Source of the DNA: Oscillatoriales cyanobacterium | Lineage (GTDB): Bacteria; Cyanobacteriota; Cyanobacteriia; Cyanobacteriales; Microcoleaceae | Assembly: GCA_004293365.1 (NCBI GenBank) | Contig: RDYN01000045.1 | Span: 1 to 64,000 of the forward strand | Length of the DNA: 64,000 bases | Direction: 5' to 3' | Notes under the pieces: generated by a model | Told to the model about the DNA's origin: nothing | Seen by the model: only the letters and a program-made list of their open reading frames with translations | Databases searched by the model: none | Shown: piece by piece, positions 35,603-44,845 of the stretch | Position numbering within the stretch: the first letter of the stretch is position 1 | Layout of the letters: each line of letters opens with the position of its first letter | Translations under genes and position numbers: made by a program

Positions 35603-36508
35603 CTAACAATCCCCGTCTAACATTTCTCGTAGATAGGAACATTCCTTCTGAACATCAGGTGATTCATCGGAAAGTAGACTCTCAATAGTTTGGGATTCCA
35701 GCAAACTCGAATATTGTTCGTCTAGCCTGCACAACTCAATAGCAGCAAGCACGCCCGCAATTCTTTCCTCAGACTCCGGCGACATCATCCGGTTAATAGA
35801 AGCAAGCAATACATCATTCGGAGGAGAGATAATTTCAACAAGTTTTCTCGCTGTTTGCCGTACAATCGAATGTCGATCGCCAAGACGTAAGAACATCCAC
35901 TGCAATAAAATATTGTCACCCTGCGGGAATTCCTGATGCCGTAGATTTCCTAATGCTTCGAGGGCAATGGATCGCACATCCCACTCATCGTCAGCCAGGA
36001 GACAAGCCAGTATGGGCGCAACAACGGGATTATCTAAATCTCCTAATTTGGCAGCAGCATTATATCTAGTATCATTGCGATCGGAAAGTGTTTCAGTAGC
36101 AGCAGCAGCCACAACAGCAGGCCACTTGGACTCTAGACTGTCTCCCATCCAAAAATGATCGTCAATATAAACAGAATCTCCCATAAATTCGCCTTTGTAG
36201 TTAAGGTGAGAATGTACTACAGACACATCGCCACTAACACCACTAAAATCTGTTTGCGGATAATCATCGGAAGAAAAACAGCCAATAAATCGCGCTTTCT
36301 CCAAATTTGCCCCTTTAAATAAGGTACCATTCAGACGGCAACCAAAGAACTCTACCATTGATAAGTCGAGTTTTTCTAGACTGCAATTTCTTAAGTCACA
36401 GAAACTCAGAGTGTCCTTTGGCTGGATAGGAAGCCGATGCTTTGTACCCCGCCAATTTATTCCGAAATAGGGTGTTTTGTAAGTCTTCTCTAGCTTAATA
36501 ATATCCAT
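35603..36508 (-). CDS. Pentapeptide/HEAT-repeat protein
   Basis: 301 residues. Residues about 32-80 contain pentapeptide-like units (CDLRNCSLEKLDLSMVEF, LFKGANLEKARF). Residues about 125-290 are HEAT-like helical repeats (DTRYNAAAKLGDLDNPVVAP, DEWDVRSIALEALGNLRHQ, SIVRQTARKLVEIIS). Both parts are protein-binding scaffolds. The preceding 157-residue gene ends 3 bp before this start, so the two form an operon. Function unknown; the structure suggests a partner or immunity protein. Confidence 0.7.
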   Translation of the reverse strand: MDIIKLEKTYKTPYFGINWRGTKHRLPIQPKDTLSFCDLRNCSLEKLDLSMVEFFGCRLNGTLFKGANLEKARFIGCFSSDDYPQTDFSGVSGDVSVVHSHLNYKGEFMGDSVYIDDHFWMGDSLESKWPAVVAAAATETLSDRNDTRYNAAAKLGDLDNPVVAPILACLLADDEWDVRSIALEALGNLRHQEFPQGDNILLQWMFLRLGDRHSIVRQTARKLVEIISPPNDVLLASINRMMSPESEERIAGVLAAIELCRLDEQYSSLLESQTIESLLSDESPDVQKECSYLREMLDGDC

Positions 36509-36511
36509 TGC

Positions 36512-36985
36512 TTATTTTCCTAACTGATCTTTCCAAGAGTTGGCCCATCGAGGAATCACCGGATCGTTGCCGTTGCGGTAGTCTTCAGCCCATTGTAGCG
36601 CCTCTTCCATTTTTTCAATTTCTCTAGCAATCTTTTCTTTAGGCTCCTGAGGAGCGGCAGGCAAAATTGGCAGTCTTCTTTGTAATGATAAAATATATTG
36701 ACGGCACTTTGTATCGTGGAGAGTTCCTTTTTTTAGGGACATTGGCGGGTTTTCCACTCCACCTTCAAATTGTTCTTTCATTACCATAAAAGCACAACTT
36801 CCATCTCCATACTCTGCCTCTTCCCGATATAAATCGTTCATAACCTCTTGAGCATCATCTATCGCCATAGCAACTGCACGCGGGAATCTAGATTCTCGAT
36901 TTTCAATCAACCTAGAATCTGGGGTTGTTGCACTGACTCTTAGTCTTCTAAGATTCTGGTTCTCTTGATTTCCTTTTGGATTCAT
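36512..36985 (-). CDS. Hypothetical protein upstream of the HEAT-repeat gene
   Basis: 157 residues, no known domain. Residues 1-36 are polar; from MAIDDAQEVMNDLYREEAEY the sequence is helical and acidic, so a start at that methionine is possible. The central LKKGTLHDTKCRQYILSLQR and the end IPRWANSWKDQLGK are distinctive but not recognised. Transcribed with the pentapeptide/HEAT gene after a 3-bp gap. Confidence 0.55.
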   Translation of the reverse strand: MNPKGNQENQNLRRLRVSATTPDSRLIENRESRFPRAVAMAIDDAQEVMNDLYREEAEYGDGSCAFMVMKEQFEGGVENPPMSLKKGTLHDTKCRQYILSLQRRLPILPAAPQEPKEKIAREIEKMEEALQWAEDYRNGNDPVIPRWANSWKDQLGK

Positions 36986-37125
36986 CTCACTTAGAAGAGT
37001 AAAGGGATTTCAGGGCGAGCAATTGATTATACCAAGAATTGTGCAGTCACTCCCCTTTTAGATCCGAAGTTTTGATATCGCAGCGAATGTTGTATAATAT
37101 TACTAATTTGTTATAACCCATTTAT

Positions 37126-37500
37126 ATGAGTTTCCAATACAGCGCAGCCTTCGTGACTTTAGCAGACCTTGACAAAGAAGTTCTCGTTAAATTTTACACA
37201 AAATTTCTCGACCTAGAACCAAACCCTTACATTCCCAATACTTATGCTGAATTTCAACTCCCCGGCCTGAGACTCGGCATATTCAAACCCAAAGATTCCC
37301 ACAAATCGGAATTTGCAAATCGAGCCAAAACAGGCATGAGTTTGTGTTTGGAAGTCAGCGATATCGAAACTGCGATCGCCCGAATCTGGGCATTAGGTTA
37401 TCCGCCCGCTGGAGAAATTATCAAAGCCTCGCACGGTTTAGAAATCTATGCCTTCGATCCCGCCGGAAATCGGATAATTTTGCATCAATCGCATCAGTAG
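37126..37500 (+). CDS. VOC family (glyoxalase-like) protein
   Basis: 124 residues. AAFVTLADLDKEVLVKFYTK at the N-terminus and GLEIYAFDPAGNRIILHQS at the C-terminus are the two halves of the VOC fold. A metal-binding glutamate may lie in LEIYAFDP. Substrate unknown: the family includes lyases, isomerases and drug-binding proteins. Stands alone, no obvious partner. Confidence 0.85.
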   Translation: MSFQYSAAFVTLADLDKEVLVKFYTKFLDLEPNPYIPNTYAEFQLPGLRLGIFKPKDSHKSEFANRAKTGMSLCLEVSDIETAIARIWALGYPPAGEIIKASHGLEIYAFDPAGNRIILHQSHQ

Positions 37501-37661
37501 ATAAGAGTTGGCGATTGAAACCGTCTCTACACAAACGATGTCCGGATGGTGCGCGGACTAAGAAATCAAATTCTACAACAATCCTAAATGATTTCTGAAC
37601 TCTCTTCTCTTTTCTTCCTTTGCGCCCTTAGCGTCTTCGCGGTTCGTTAAAAAAACATCAA

Positions 37662-37952
37662 CTATCTAATCAATTCAGCAAAACTATAAAAACTGATAAT
37701 TAACAACAACAAAGCAATCAAATGAGTCAACTGAAATTGAGGCCGCGGCCCGATATATTCCCGCACCAAAATCGAAAAAGACGAACCAATGATATAACTC
37801 AAAGACAGCGTTAAATACTGCCACTGCAACGTTACACTCCACAGCCCGAGAAAAATCATCGCCAAAGTCAACATCACCAACTCAACAAACCGAGGCGGAT
37901 TTTGCTGGCTAGACAGAATCACAGTGTTCAACCAATATTCCCAAGGTCTCAT
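37662..37952 (-). CDS. Small integral membrane protein
   Basis: 96 residues with three hydrophobic segments (LVMLTLAMIFLGLWSVTLQW, YLTLSLSYIIGSSFSILV, IALLLLIISFYSFAELI). No family recognised. A predicted inner or thylakoid membrane protein. It lies 42 bp after the phosphoribosyltransferase gene on the same strand and may be cotranscribed. Confidence 0.65.
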   Translation of the reverse strand: MRPWEYWLNTVILSSQQNPPRFVELVMLTLAMIFLGLWSVTLQWQYLTLSLSYIIGSSFSILVREYIGPRPQFQLTHLIALLLLIISFYSFAELIR

Positions 37953-37994
37953 GTTTTAACGATCGAGCTTTTGGATGTAGCCTTCCAGCTTAAC

Positions 37995-38666
37995 CTACGA
38001 TCGCCATTCAATCTGTCGCTGCAAACACACCAAAGCCTCCGCTGTCTCCACCTGCGGAAACTGGGCGTAAAAGCGGCTGACACTGTAAAAAGGGTGAGGA
38101 GTCTCCAGAATAATTAATTTATCGCTCATTTGCGCCAAAAATCCCATCAAATCAGCCGGTGCGACGGGCGCGCAAATCCACAAAGCCATCGGTTGCTGCG
38201 ACTGCAAAGCCTGCGCCGCCACAGCCACCGTCATCCCCGTCGCAATCCCATCGTCCACTAAAATCGCCAAAGACCCCGCTGCGCTGACATTGGGCCGTCC
38301 CGAAGCCAAATCTGCCAACAGAGATTGAGCGCTATTTTCAGCCTGCTGGAGTGCAGATTTTTGCAAGCGTAAATTGGGCTGATTTTGCTTTTGCCAGAGA
38401 ACATGGCCGTCAGCAGTTGCAGCCCCGATCGCCAATTCCAAATTATCTGGGCGAGTAATTTTCTTGGCGACAACCACATCCAAAGCACAGCCCAAGCGGC
38501 GCGCAATCGGTACAGCAACCGGCAAACCCCCGCGCGGCAAGGCGTAAACAATCGGTTTAATAGTATCCTGTGTTGTTAAATTCAACTTGCCGAGCTCGCC
38601 TGCAACTGCCTCGGCCAGTTTTTCGCCTGCATCGGCGCGATCGTCAAAAAACGGGTTAGACAACAT
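37995..38666 (-). CDS. Phosphoribosyltransferase family protein
   Basis: 223 residues. The PRPP-binding loop is LVDDGIATGMTV near 135-146, and the N-terminal RADAGEKLAEAVAGEL, then YALPRGGLPVAVPIA resembles the family of predicted PRTases found with dienelactone-hydrolase-like genes. The second hallmark is VVAKKITRPDNLELAIGA. It may serve nucleotide salvage or regulation; substrate unknown. Confidence 0.85.
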   Translation of the reverse strand: MLSNPFFDDRADAGEKLAEAVAGELGKLNLTTQDTIKPIVYALPRGGLPVAVPIARRLGCALDVVVAKKITRPDNLELAIGAATADGHVLWQKQNQPNLRLQKSALQQAENSAQSLLADLASGRPNVSAAGSLAILVDDGIATGMTVAVAAQALQSQQPMALWICAPVAPADLMGFLAQMSDKLIILETPHPFYSVSRFYAQFPQVETAEALVCLQRQIEWRS

Positions 38667-38713
38667 ATTTTTGCCTGTACGAGCTCAACCAAACTATTGG
38701 AGATTTGCGAGTC

Positions 38714-38780
38714 AGAAACCCGGTTTCTTGGCAGATACTTCGCTGCTAAACCAAGATTTCTCCCAGAAACCGGGTTTCTG
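38714..38780. repeat. Dispersed hairpin repeat (gaaacccggtttc type)
   Basis: Arms cagaaacccggtttcttgg and cccagaaaccgggtttctg with about 30 bp between. Third copy of the family at 2717 and 21121. Lies between diverging genes. Confidence 0.75.
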
Positions 38781-38925
38781 TGGCGGTACTGTGAGATTTG
38801 CGAGTGTTAATTTGAGATTGTGGGATGACAGCAGCGCATAGAAGCATCCAGCCCATCTCAAATCGCCCAGCGCCATCTAAACTATAAACTCTCAGCTCAA
38901 AAAAATCTCTCCACTTGGAAAATTT

Positions 38926-39612
38926 ATGTCCAGCGACTTGCAACTCAGCCTTTTTGACAGCAATCAAAGTGCCGCTTTCCAAAACGACTCAATCCCAGCA
39001 AATGCCAAAATTCCCATTCCTGCCGGCACCTATCAAAACATGGAACAAATCGGCGAACACTGCAACCGCTGTCACCGCTGCGAATTGGGCAACAGCCGCA
39101 CTCACGCCGTCATCGGGCGCGGCAATCCTCAAGCCTCTATTTTGATTGTGGGAGAAGCGCCGGGACAAAATGAAGATGAAACAGGATTGCCCTTCGTAGG
39201 GCGATCGGGTCAACTGTTAGATAAGATTTTAGAATCCGTAGAATTGAGCACAGAAACCGACGTATTCATAGCCAACGTCATCAAATGTCGCCCTCCCAAC
39301 AACCGCCCTCCCACAGCAAAAGAAATCGAAGCTTGCAAACCATACTTGCTGGAACAAATTCGCATATTAGACCCCAAAATCATTTTATTAACTGGCGCAA
39401 CAGCCCTGAAAGGTTTGTTAAGCGACAAGCGACCAATTAGTAAAATCCGAGGTCAATGGATAGAATGGGAAGGACGGCTGTGTATGCCAATTTTCCACCC
39501 ATCATACTTGTTGCGAAATCCCTCCCGCGAACCGGAGACACCAAAATGGTTTATGTGGCAAGATATGCAGGCAGTAAAAGCAAAATTGGATGAATTTAAA
39601 GCAGTAAGTTAA
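38926..39612 (+). CDS. Type-4 uracil-DNA glycosylase
   Basis: 228 residues. Motif A is GEAPGQNEDE at 76-85, followed by LPFVGRSGQLLD; the later HPSYLLRNP is the second active-site motif. Cysteines C46, C49 and C52 in HCNRCHRCELG and one more near NVIKCRPP and EACKPYL could hold the 4Fe-4S cluster of family 4. It removes uracil from DNA. Stands alone; the first ~30 residues are a poorly conserved extension. Confidence 0.92.
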   Translation: MSSDLQLSLFDSNQSAAFQNDSIPANAKIPIPAGTYQNMEQIGEHCNRCHRCELGNSRTHAVIGRGNPQASILIVGEAPGQNEDETGLPFVGRSGQLLDKILESVELSTETDVFIANVIKCRPPNNRPPTAKEIEACKPYLLEQIRILDPKIILLTGATALKGLLSDKRPISKIRGQWIEWEGRLCMPIFHPSYLLRNPSREPETPKWFMWQDMQAVKAKLDEFKAVS

Positions 39613-39648
39613 AGAGAGCATGATAAATCTCGCTTTTACCAGAGTCTC

Positions 39649-39746
39649 GATCCCCCTAAATCCCCCTTAAAAAGGGGAGTAGGGGTTGACTTTGATGTTC
39701 ACTCTTGTCCCCCCCCTTATTAAGGGGGGCTAGGGGGGATCGAGGG
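39649..39746. repeat. Inverted repeat (gatccccctaaatccccctt)
   Basis: The ends gatccccctaaatccccctt and aaggggggctaggggggatc are inverted copies around about 60 bp. MITE-like. It lies between the UDG and kinase genes. Confidence 0.75.
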
Positions 39747-39832
39747 TCTAATCGTCAAACAGTAGCTTGTTGGCAACTGGTATTAAAATAGGTAAATTAT
39801 GTTAATCTAAAAATATTAAACCAAAAAAAATT

Positions 39833-41644
39833 ATGAGTCAATGCCTTAATCCCGACTGCCTCCATCCCAACCCACCCATCACCCAATTCTGCCAAAAATG
39901 CGGAAACAAACTGCTACTCGGAGACAGATACCGTGCAGTAAAATACATTTCCGAAGGAGCTTTCGGCCGTACATTCAAAGCCGTAGACGAACATCGACTC
40001 GATACAATTTGTGTAATCAAACAATTTCTCCCGCAACTACAAGGGAATGCCGCCATCCAGAAAGCGACGCAGTTATTCAAACAAGAAGCAGTCAGACTGC
40101 GAGATTTAGGCAAACATCCTCAAATCCCCGATCTATTGGCATTTTTTGAACAAAATAAACGCTTCTATCTAGTACAAGAATTTATAGACGGTGAGGATTT
40201 ATTAAAAGAATTAGAGCAGCAGGGAAAGTTTAGCGAAAAACAAATTAAACAATTACTGAATGAATTGCTACCGATATTAGATTTTGTTCACAACCAAAAG
40301 GTAATTCACCGAGACATTAAGCCGGAAAACATCATTAGAAATTCTCACGGTTCTTTAGTATTGATTGACTTTGGAGTTGCCAAGGAATTGAGCGGTAGTG
40401 TTTTGACTAAAGTGGGAACTGTAACTGGCACTCCTGGTTATGCGGCACCGGAACAAATGCAAGGTCATGTTTTTCCAGCGAGTGACTTGTACAGTCTTGG
40501 TGTAACTTGCATTCGGTTATTAACCGGATGTTTCCTGAAAGAGATAAATGGAATTTTGTTTGATGAACTTTTCGATCCGATGCAAATGCAATGGAACTGG
40601 AAAAACAAGACAGTTCATCTCAACAAGGACTTGGCAAAAATTTTAGATAAAATGATACTATTTCCAGTTGGTGCGCGCTATCAATCAGCAGGAGAAGTAT
40701 TGCAAGCTCTTGATTCAATCTCAGTATTACCCAATCAAATATTAGCACCACTACCGCCAGCAAAACCCGTTCATTCTTCAGCAGCAGCTAATAAAATATC
40801 AGCTAAATTTAAACCAAAAGCCTCTTACTTCAAATCCTTTACTGAAGACTTGGAAAATGGCGTGCAGTTAGAAATGATAGGAATTCCCAGTGGAACCTTC
40901 ACAATGGGTGCGCCAGACATTGAAGCAGAAAGCCAATACAAAGAAAAACCTCAACATCCTGTCACAATTCAACCTTTCCTTTTCGGAAAATATGCGATCG
41001 TACAAGCACAGTGGAAAGCCGTTGCTAAATTGCCACAAATTCAATATCATCTCAACCCAGACCCCTCTAAATTCAAAGGCAATAACCTACCAGTAGAAAA
41101 TGTCTCTTGGTATGAGGCGGTGGAATTTTGTGCTAGGTTATCTAAACATACTGGACGCAATTATCGCTTGCCCACTGAGGCAGAATGGGAATATGCTTGT
41201 CGTGCTGGTACGACTGCACCGTTCTATTTTGGTGAAACAATTACTACAGATATTGTTAACTATAACGGTAATTACTCTTACAATAATTCACCAAAAAGTC
41301 AGTATCGAGAACAAACTACAGATGCAGGCAGTTTTTCTCCCAATGCTTTTGGTTTATATGATATGCACGGGAACGTCTGGGAGTGGTGCGTTGACCCCTG
41401 GCACGGTAGCTATTACGGAGCACCAACTGATGGTAGCGCCTGGGATGAAAAATGTAATGATAATCGCTATCAAAATTCTATTGAATTATTAGTAAAATCT
41501 CAAAATAATAAAATAGCAAGGGTGCTGCGCGGGGGGTCGTGGCTTTACCATCCGAGGAATTGCCGTTCTGCTTTTCGCTTTTTCAATACGCCGGAATTTG
41601 ACTATCATGACTGTGGTTTTCGAGTTGTATGTGTTGGTGTATGA
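39833..41644 (+). CDS. Ser/Thr protein kinase fused to an FGE-sulfatase (SUMF1) domain
   Basis: 603 residues. An N-terminal zinc ribbon (C4, C9, C20, C23) precedes a Hanks-type kinase (about 32-300) with VIHRDIKPENI and VLIDFGVAKEL; the glycine-rich loop is ISEGAFGRTFKA. Residues about 335-603 are a formylglycine-generating-enzyme-like domain (GTFTMGAP, NLPVENVSWYEAVEFC, YRLPTEAEWEYACRAG, HGNVWEWC). Its last 35 codons have the shape of a diversity-generating-retroelement variable region: RGGSW followed by 13 NNY codons. Cytoplasmic; likely a signalling protein with a ligand-binding C-type-lectin-like fold. No reverse transcriptase gene is in the window. Confidence 0.9.
   Translation: MSQCLNPDCLHPNPPITQFCQKCGNKLLLGDRYRAVKYISEGAFGRTFKAVDEHRLDTICVIKQFLPQLQGNAAIQKATQLFKQEAVRLRDLGKHPQIPDLLAFFEQNKRFYLVQEFIDGEDLLKELEQQGKFSEKQIKQLLNELLPILDFVHNQKVIHRDIKPENIIRNSHGSLVLIDFGVAKELSGSVLTKVGTVTGTPGYAAPEQMQGHVFPASDLYSLGVTCIRLLTGCFLKEINGILFDELFDPMQMQWNWKNKTVHLNKDLAKILDKMILFPVGARYQSAGEVLQALDSISVLPNQILAPLPPAKPVHSSAAANKISAKFKPKASYFKSFTEDLENGVQLEMIGIPSGTFTMGAPDIEAESQYKEKPQHPVTIQPFLFGKYAIVQAQWKAVAKLPQIQYHLNPDPSKFKGNNLPVENVSWYEAVEFCARLSKHTGRNYRLPTEAEWEYACRAGTTAPFYFGETITTDIVNYNGNYSYNNSPKSQYREQTTDAGSFSPNAFGLYDMHGNVWEWCVDPWHGSYYGAPTDGSAWDEKCNDNRYQNSIELLVKSQNNKIARVLRGGSWLYHPRNCRSAFRFFNTPEFDYHDCGFRVVCVGV
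41528..41644 (+). other. Candidate DGR variable region (3' end of kinase-FGE gene)
   Basis: After RGGSW, thirteen surface positions are coded by ctt tac cat, ttt, ttt ttc aat, and ttt gac tat cat gac tgt. All end in C or T, as expected when AAC/AAT template codons are mutated at their adenines. The constant residues between (P, R-N-C-R-S-A, R, T-P-E, G-F-R-V) match the invariant frame of FGE-type variable regions. No template repeat or RT is seen here, so it would act from elsewhere. Confidence 0.5.
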
Positions 41645-41667
41645 ACTTCTCAACCCTTGATACTTTC

Positions 41668-42273
41668 TCATTTTGCATAACAATCTCGCAACCACAAACG
41701 AATCGCCTCAGCAATTGCGCTTTTTTCGTTTTCTGCCGGCGACAACGGACTAACATCCGCCACTGTACCAAACCTAGAAACAATTTTTACTAATTCCCAG
41801 CCCTTCTCTGTTTTAGCTAAAAACAGCCAGTGATATTGCTGAATCTCGACTCGCTTTCCCCCGCGATACTGCGTGTCCAAAGTAGTAATAAAAACTTGAC
41901 TGGCATTTTCGGGAAGTGTTTCTTCAAAATTTAAAGGTAGCGGTTCAAACTCCGGGCGACCTGCTAAGATTATTTGACGCGGTATGTAACCGATCGCCCT
42001 AGAATTGTTAGGAGGAAAGTGCGATCGCACAATTACCCGGTTAGCATAACTCGGCAAATCCTGCAACAGGCGATCGACCAAAGTTTCTAAATCAGCGGGA
42101 CAGGGCGATCGGGCTAACAAACTGTACCCACTTGCGTTTATAGTGCGATTCCCTACGGGACAGCTTCGCTTCACGCCATTTGTGACAAAATTAGCAGCCA
42201 AAGTCGGACTTGCGATCGCAGATATTAGCAGATAAACACAGATTAACGCTGAGGAAATTTCATCTGTGTTCAT
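41668..42273 (-). CDS. Exported hypothetical protein carrying a small dispersed repeat
   Basis: 201 residues. Residues 1-28 look like a signal peptide (ALICVYLLISAIASPTLAA). The middle and end (YANRVIVRSHFPP, AIGYIPRQIILAGRPEFEPL, FITTLDTQYRGGKRVEIQQY) are conserved in cyanobacteria but unassigned. The segment GVKRSCPVGNRTI at about 33-45 is encoded by a small dispersed repeat (42144-42177) that has entered in frame just after the signal peptide. It ends facing the kinase-FGE gene and begins 6 bp after pyrF, so it may be cotranscribed with pyrF. Confidence 0.7.
   Translation of the reverse strand: MNTDEISSALICVYLLISAIASPTLAANFVTNGVKRSCPVGNRTINASGYSLLARSPCPADLETLVDRLLQDLPSYANRVIVRSHFPPNNSRAIGYIPRQIILAGRPEFEPLPLNFEETLPENASQVFITTLDTQYRGGKRVEIQQYHWLFLAKTEKGWELVKIVSRFGTVADVSPLSPAENEKSAIAEAIRLWLRDCYAK
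42144..42177 (-). repeat. Small dispersed repeat inside the exported-protein gene
   Basis: The plus-strand reads tgcgattccctacgggacag followed by cttcgcttcacgcc, with the cgggacagcttcgcttcacg core common in cyanobacterial small dispersed repeats. In the minus-strand gene it encodes GVKRSCPVGNR. Confidence 0.6.
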
Positions 42274-42279
42274 CTGCGC

Positions 42280-42999
42280 TTATCCAATCTCTTCACAAAT
42301 CCGCGCAAAAGCCGCCACCGGATCGTCGGAAGCCGTAATCGGCCGCCCAATCACCAAATAATCCGCACCAGCTTTTAAAGCAGCCTTCGGAGTCATCGAT
42401 CGCTTTTGATCGCCCCCATCGGCCCATTTTGGACGCACCCCCGGACAAACTAACAAAAAATCATCCCCGCAACTCATCCGCAACTGTTCCGCTTCTTGGG
42501 GAGAACAAACCGCACCAGCTAAACCTGTTTCCTTAGCTAACAATGCCATGTGCAAAGCATATTCTGGCAACTCTAAAGGTATTTTTAATTCAAAAGCCAA
42601 CTGTCGCGAATTCAAACTTGTTAACAGCGTAATTGCAATCAATTTAGGAGTCGGTTTCTCAACCGCCGCCGCCCCTTCTACCAAAGCTGACTGTGCCGCT
42701 TTCAAAGCATCTTTACCGCAAGTAGAATGGATTGTCAATAAATCTACATTGTACTTGGCAGCAGCACGACAAGCGCCAGCTACAGTATTCGGAATATCGT
42801 GAAATTTCAAATCGAGAAAAATCCGTTTTTGCCTCTCTTTCAGAATCTCGATAATTGCTGGCCCGCAGCTAACGAATAATTCTAAACCGACTTTCCAGAA
42901 TGATACTTCGGGGAGTTTGTCGATCAGGTCGATCGCTCTTTCTTGACTCGGAACATCTAAAGGAACAATAATTTTATCTGTGACCATAGTACCGTTCAT
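42280..42999 (-). CDS. pyrF: Orotidine 5'-phosphate decarboxylase
   Basis: 239 residues, normal length. The catalytic region [13 protein letters not shown] (near 60) holds the Lys-Asp pairs, and the phosphate-binding end [20 protein letters not shown] and [13 protein letters not shown] fits the family. It catalyses the last step of UMP synthesis. A preceding methionine (MNGTM) makes M5 an alternative start. Repeat-rich DNA separates it from tyrS. Confidence 0.95.
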   Translation of the reverse strand: MNGTMVTDKIIVPLDVPSQERAIDLIDKLPEVSFWKVGLELFVSCGPAIIEILKERQKRIFLDLKFHDIPNTVAGACRAAAKYNVDLLTIHSTCGKDALKAAQSALVEGAAAVEKPTPKLIAITLLTSLNSRQLAFELKIPLELPEYALHMALLAKETGLAGAVCSPQEAEQLRMSCGDDFLLVCPGVRPKWADGGDQKRSMTPKAALKAGADYLVIGRPITASDDPVAAFARICEEIG

Positions 43000-43036
43000 A
43001 GTAAGGAATGCAAGTCCTTTTTATCTGATTTTATAA

Positions 43037-43063
43037 CCGTTCGTACCGTTCGTACCGTTCGTA
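43037..43063. repeat. 9-bp tandem repeat (ccgttcgta x3)
   Basis: Three exact copies of ccgttcgta lie upstream of pyrF, followed by a gtaaggacttcagtcctt palindrome. Perhaps a slipped remnant of the neighbouring 31-bp array. Confidence 0.7.
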
Positions 43064-43132
43064 GTAAGGACTTCAGTCCTTTCTTAATTTCAAACCTTTC
43101 CGCTCGGGACTTCAACTTTTTTCACAGGGATT

Positions 43133-43290
43133 TTAAGGACTGAAGTCCTCACTACGAAACTGAAGAAGGACTAAAGTCCTCACTACGAACCTGAAGAAGG
43201 ACTAAAGTCCTCACTACGAACCTGAAGAAGGACTAAAGTCCTCACTACGAACCTGAAGCTGAAGAAGGACTGAAGTCCTCACTACGAACT
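43133..43290. repeat. 31-bp tandem array built on a dispersed palindrome
   Basis: Four to five copies of ctgaagaaggactaaagtcc + tcactacgaac follow each other between tyrS and pyrF. The core palindrome aggactaaagtcct is the same as in the elements at 15085 and 25389, so a dispersed repeat has been amplified in place. Spacing and lack of spacers of unrelated sequence rule out a CRISPR array. Confidence 0.8.
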
Positions 43291-43300
43291 TAAGATGAAA

Positions 43301-44512
43301 TTATACTATTAAGCGGACAAACTTATTTTTGCCCACTTGCAAAACCTTACCGCATAAATCAGCAGGTGATTCAAAGGTAAGGTTAACATCCGAAACTTTA
43401 TCGCCCTCCAACTTCACGCCGCCGCCTTGCATCAACTTCCGCCCGTCGCCGCTGCTTTTGCAAAGCCCGCTAGCACTCAGAATATAAAACAACTTAGCCG
43501 GAAACTCCACGTTTGTTAAAGAAAACTCCGCCACAGCATCAGCTTGTCCCGCAGCACCTTTGATTAGCGCGATCGCATCTTGTTGGGCCCGATCGCCCGC
43601 TGCTTTCCCCCAATACTGGCTTACCACATCCACAGCCAAAAGTTTCTGTTTTTCTCGCGGATTTTCTGGCAATTCATCAAGCGGCAAATCTGTCAATAGC
43701 TCGAAATACTGCGCGATCGAGCGATCGGCAATTTTCTCCAACTTAGAATACATCGTCAGCGGATCTTCCGACAAAGCTACATAATTATTCAAAGACTTCG
43801 ACATCTTTTGCACGCCGTCAGTCCCGATCAAAATCGGCATCAGCAAACCAAACTGCGGTTTCATCCCAAAATGCCTCTGCAAATCTCTCCCCACCGCAAT
43901 ATTAAACTTTTGGTCGGTTCCCCCCAACTCCACATCCGCTTCCAAGACTACTGAATCGTAACCCTGCATTACTGGATACAGAAACTCGTGCAGGAAGATC
44001 GCATTTTCCTGCTGCATCCTGTTATCAAATCCCTCTTTAGCGAGCATCTGCTGCACCGTCATCGTGCCTAAAAGCTCCAAAATCTTCGCCATGTCCAATT
44101 TTGACAGCCACTCGGAGTTGTAGCGAATTTCCAAACGTCCGGGCGTGTCAAAATCTAGAATCGGACGTAGTTGATCTAAATAAGTTTTGGCATTTTCCGC
44201 CACTTGTTCGGCACTCAACTGGCTCCGCGCCTCCGATTTTCCAGTCGGATCGCCAATTCTTGCGGTAAAATCTCCGATGACCAGTACCGCCGTGTGACCG
44301 GCATCCTGAAAAGCTCTCAGCTTCCGCACGCAAATGCTGTGTCCCAAGTGAATGTCCGCCCCTGTTGGGTCAATTCCCAGTTTGACTCGCAACGGCCGAT
44401 CGACTTTTGCCAGCAGTTGGGCCAGATTTTCGTCAGGGTTGCTAGAATCAGGTCGATCGGGAAAAATCTCGCTGATGCCACGGTAAATTCCAGAAAAGTT
44501 AGGAGAAATCAT
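43301..44512 (-). CDS. tyrS: Tyrosyl-tRNA synthetase
   Basis: 403 residues from ATG at 44512, chosen because homologues begin a few residues before the GIxEIFP motif; upstream in-frame starts would add 26 unconserved residues. The HIGH-type motif HLGHS, the GGTDQKFN region and the KMSKS loop ([10 protein letters not shown]) are all present, and the C-terminal S4-like domain ends [10 protein letters not shown]. It charges tRNA-Tyr in the cytoplasm. Transcribed alone. Confidence 0.94.
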   Translation of the reverse strand: MISPNFSGIYRGISEIFPDRPDSSNPDENLAQLLAKVDRPLRVKLGIDPTGADIHLGHSICVRKLRAFQDAGHTAVLVIGDFTARIGDPTGKSEARSQLSAEQVAENAKTYLDQLRPILDFDTPGRLEIRYNSEWLSKLDMAKILELLGTMTVQQMLAKEGFDNRMQQENAIFLHEFLYPVMQGYDSVVLEADVELGGTDQKFNIAVGRDLQRHFGMKPQFGLLMPILIGTDGVQKMSKSLNNYVALSEDPLTMYSKLEKIADRSIAQYFELLTDLPLDELPENPREKQKLLAVDVVSQYWGKAAGDRAQQDAIALIKGAAGQADAVAEFSLTNVEFPAKLFYILSASGLCKSSGDGRKLMQGGGVKLEGDKVSDVNLTFESPADLCGKVLQVGKNKFVRLIV

Positions 44513-44734
44513 AAAAGAGCGATCGTCCATCATCATATTTTGCCAAAGTGCAGCAGAATTAGTTACACTCACTGATTGACACATAAACACACAACTATCA
44601 AGCTACTATAATCGCAAAGCTGACCGACTTTCATTAGCAAACCCATCCAGAAACGCATACCAGATCCGACAGGATTCGTGGACATCCCACAATTTTAGAC
44701 TAAGGTTCAAACTCGTAATTTTATCTGTGGAGTA

Positions 44735-44766
44735 AATCTAAAATCTAAAATCTAAAATCTAAAATC
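44735..44766. repeat. Simple repeat (taaaatc units)
   Basis: Four to five copies of ctaaaat/ctaaaatc lie between tyrS and the PBP gene, within 255 bases that otherwise show no gene or clear promoter. Confidence 0.7.
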
Positions 44767-44845
44767 GATCGACTGACAGCCTCCAGCATTGCCATCTAAA
44801 ATTAAAAGTCTGAAACCCCAAATCGAGTGAGGAAGTGAAATCCAC

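Noticed and set aside
43133-43290. Tandem repeats as a possible CRISPR array
   Set aside because: The 31-bp units follow each other directly with no unrelated spacers, and no cas genes are near.
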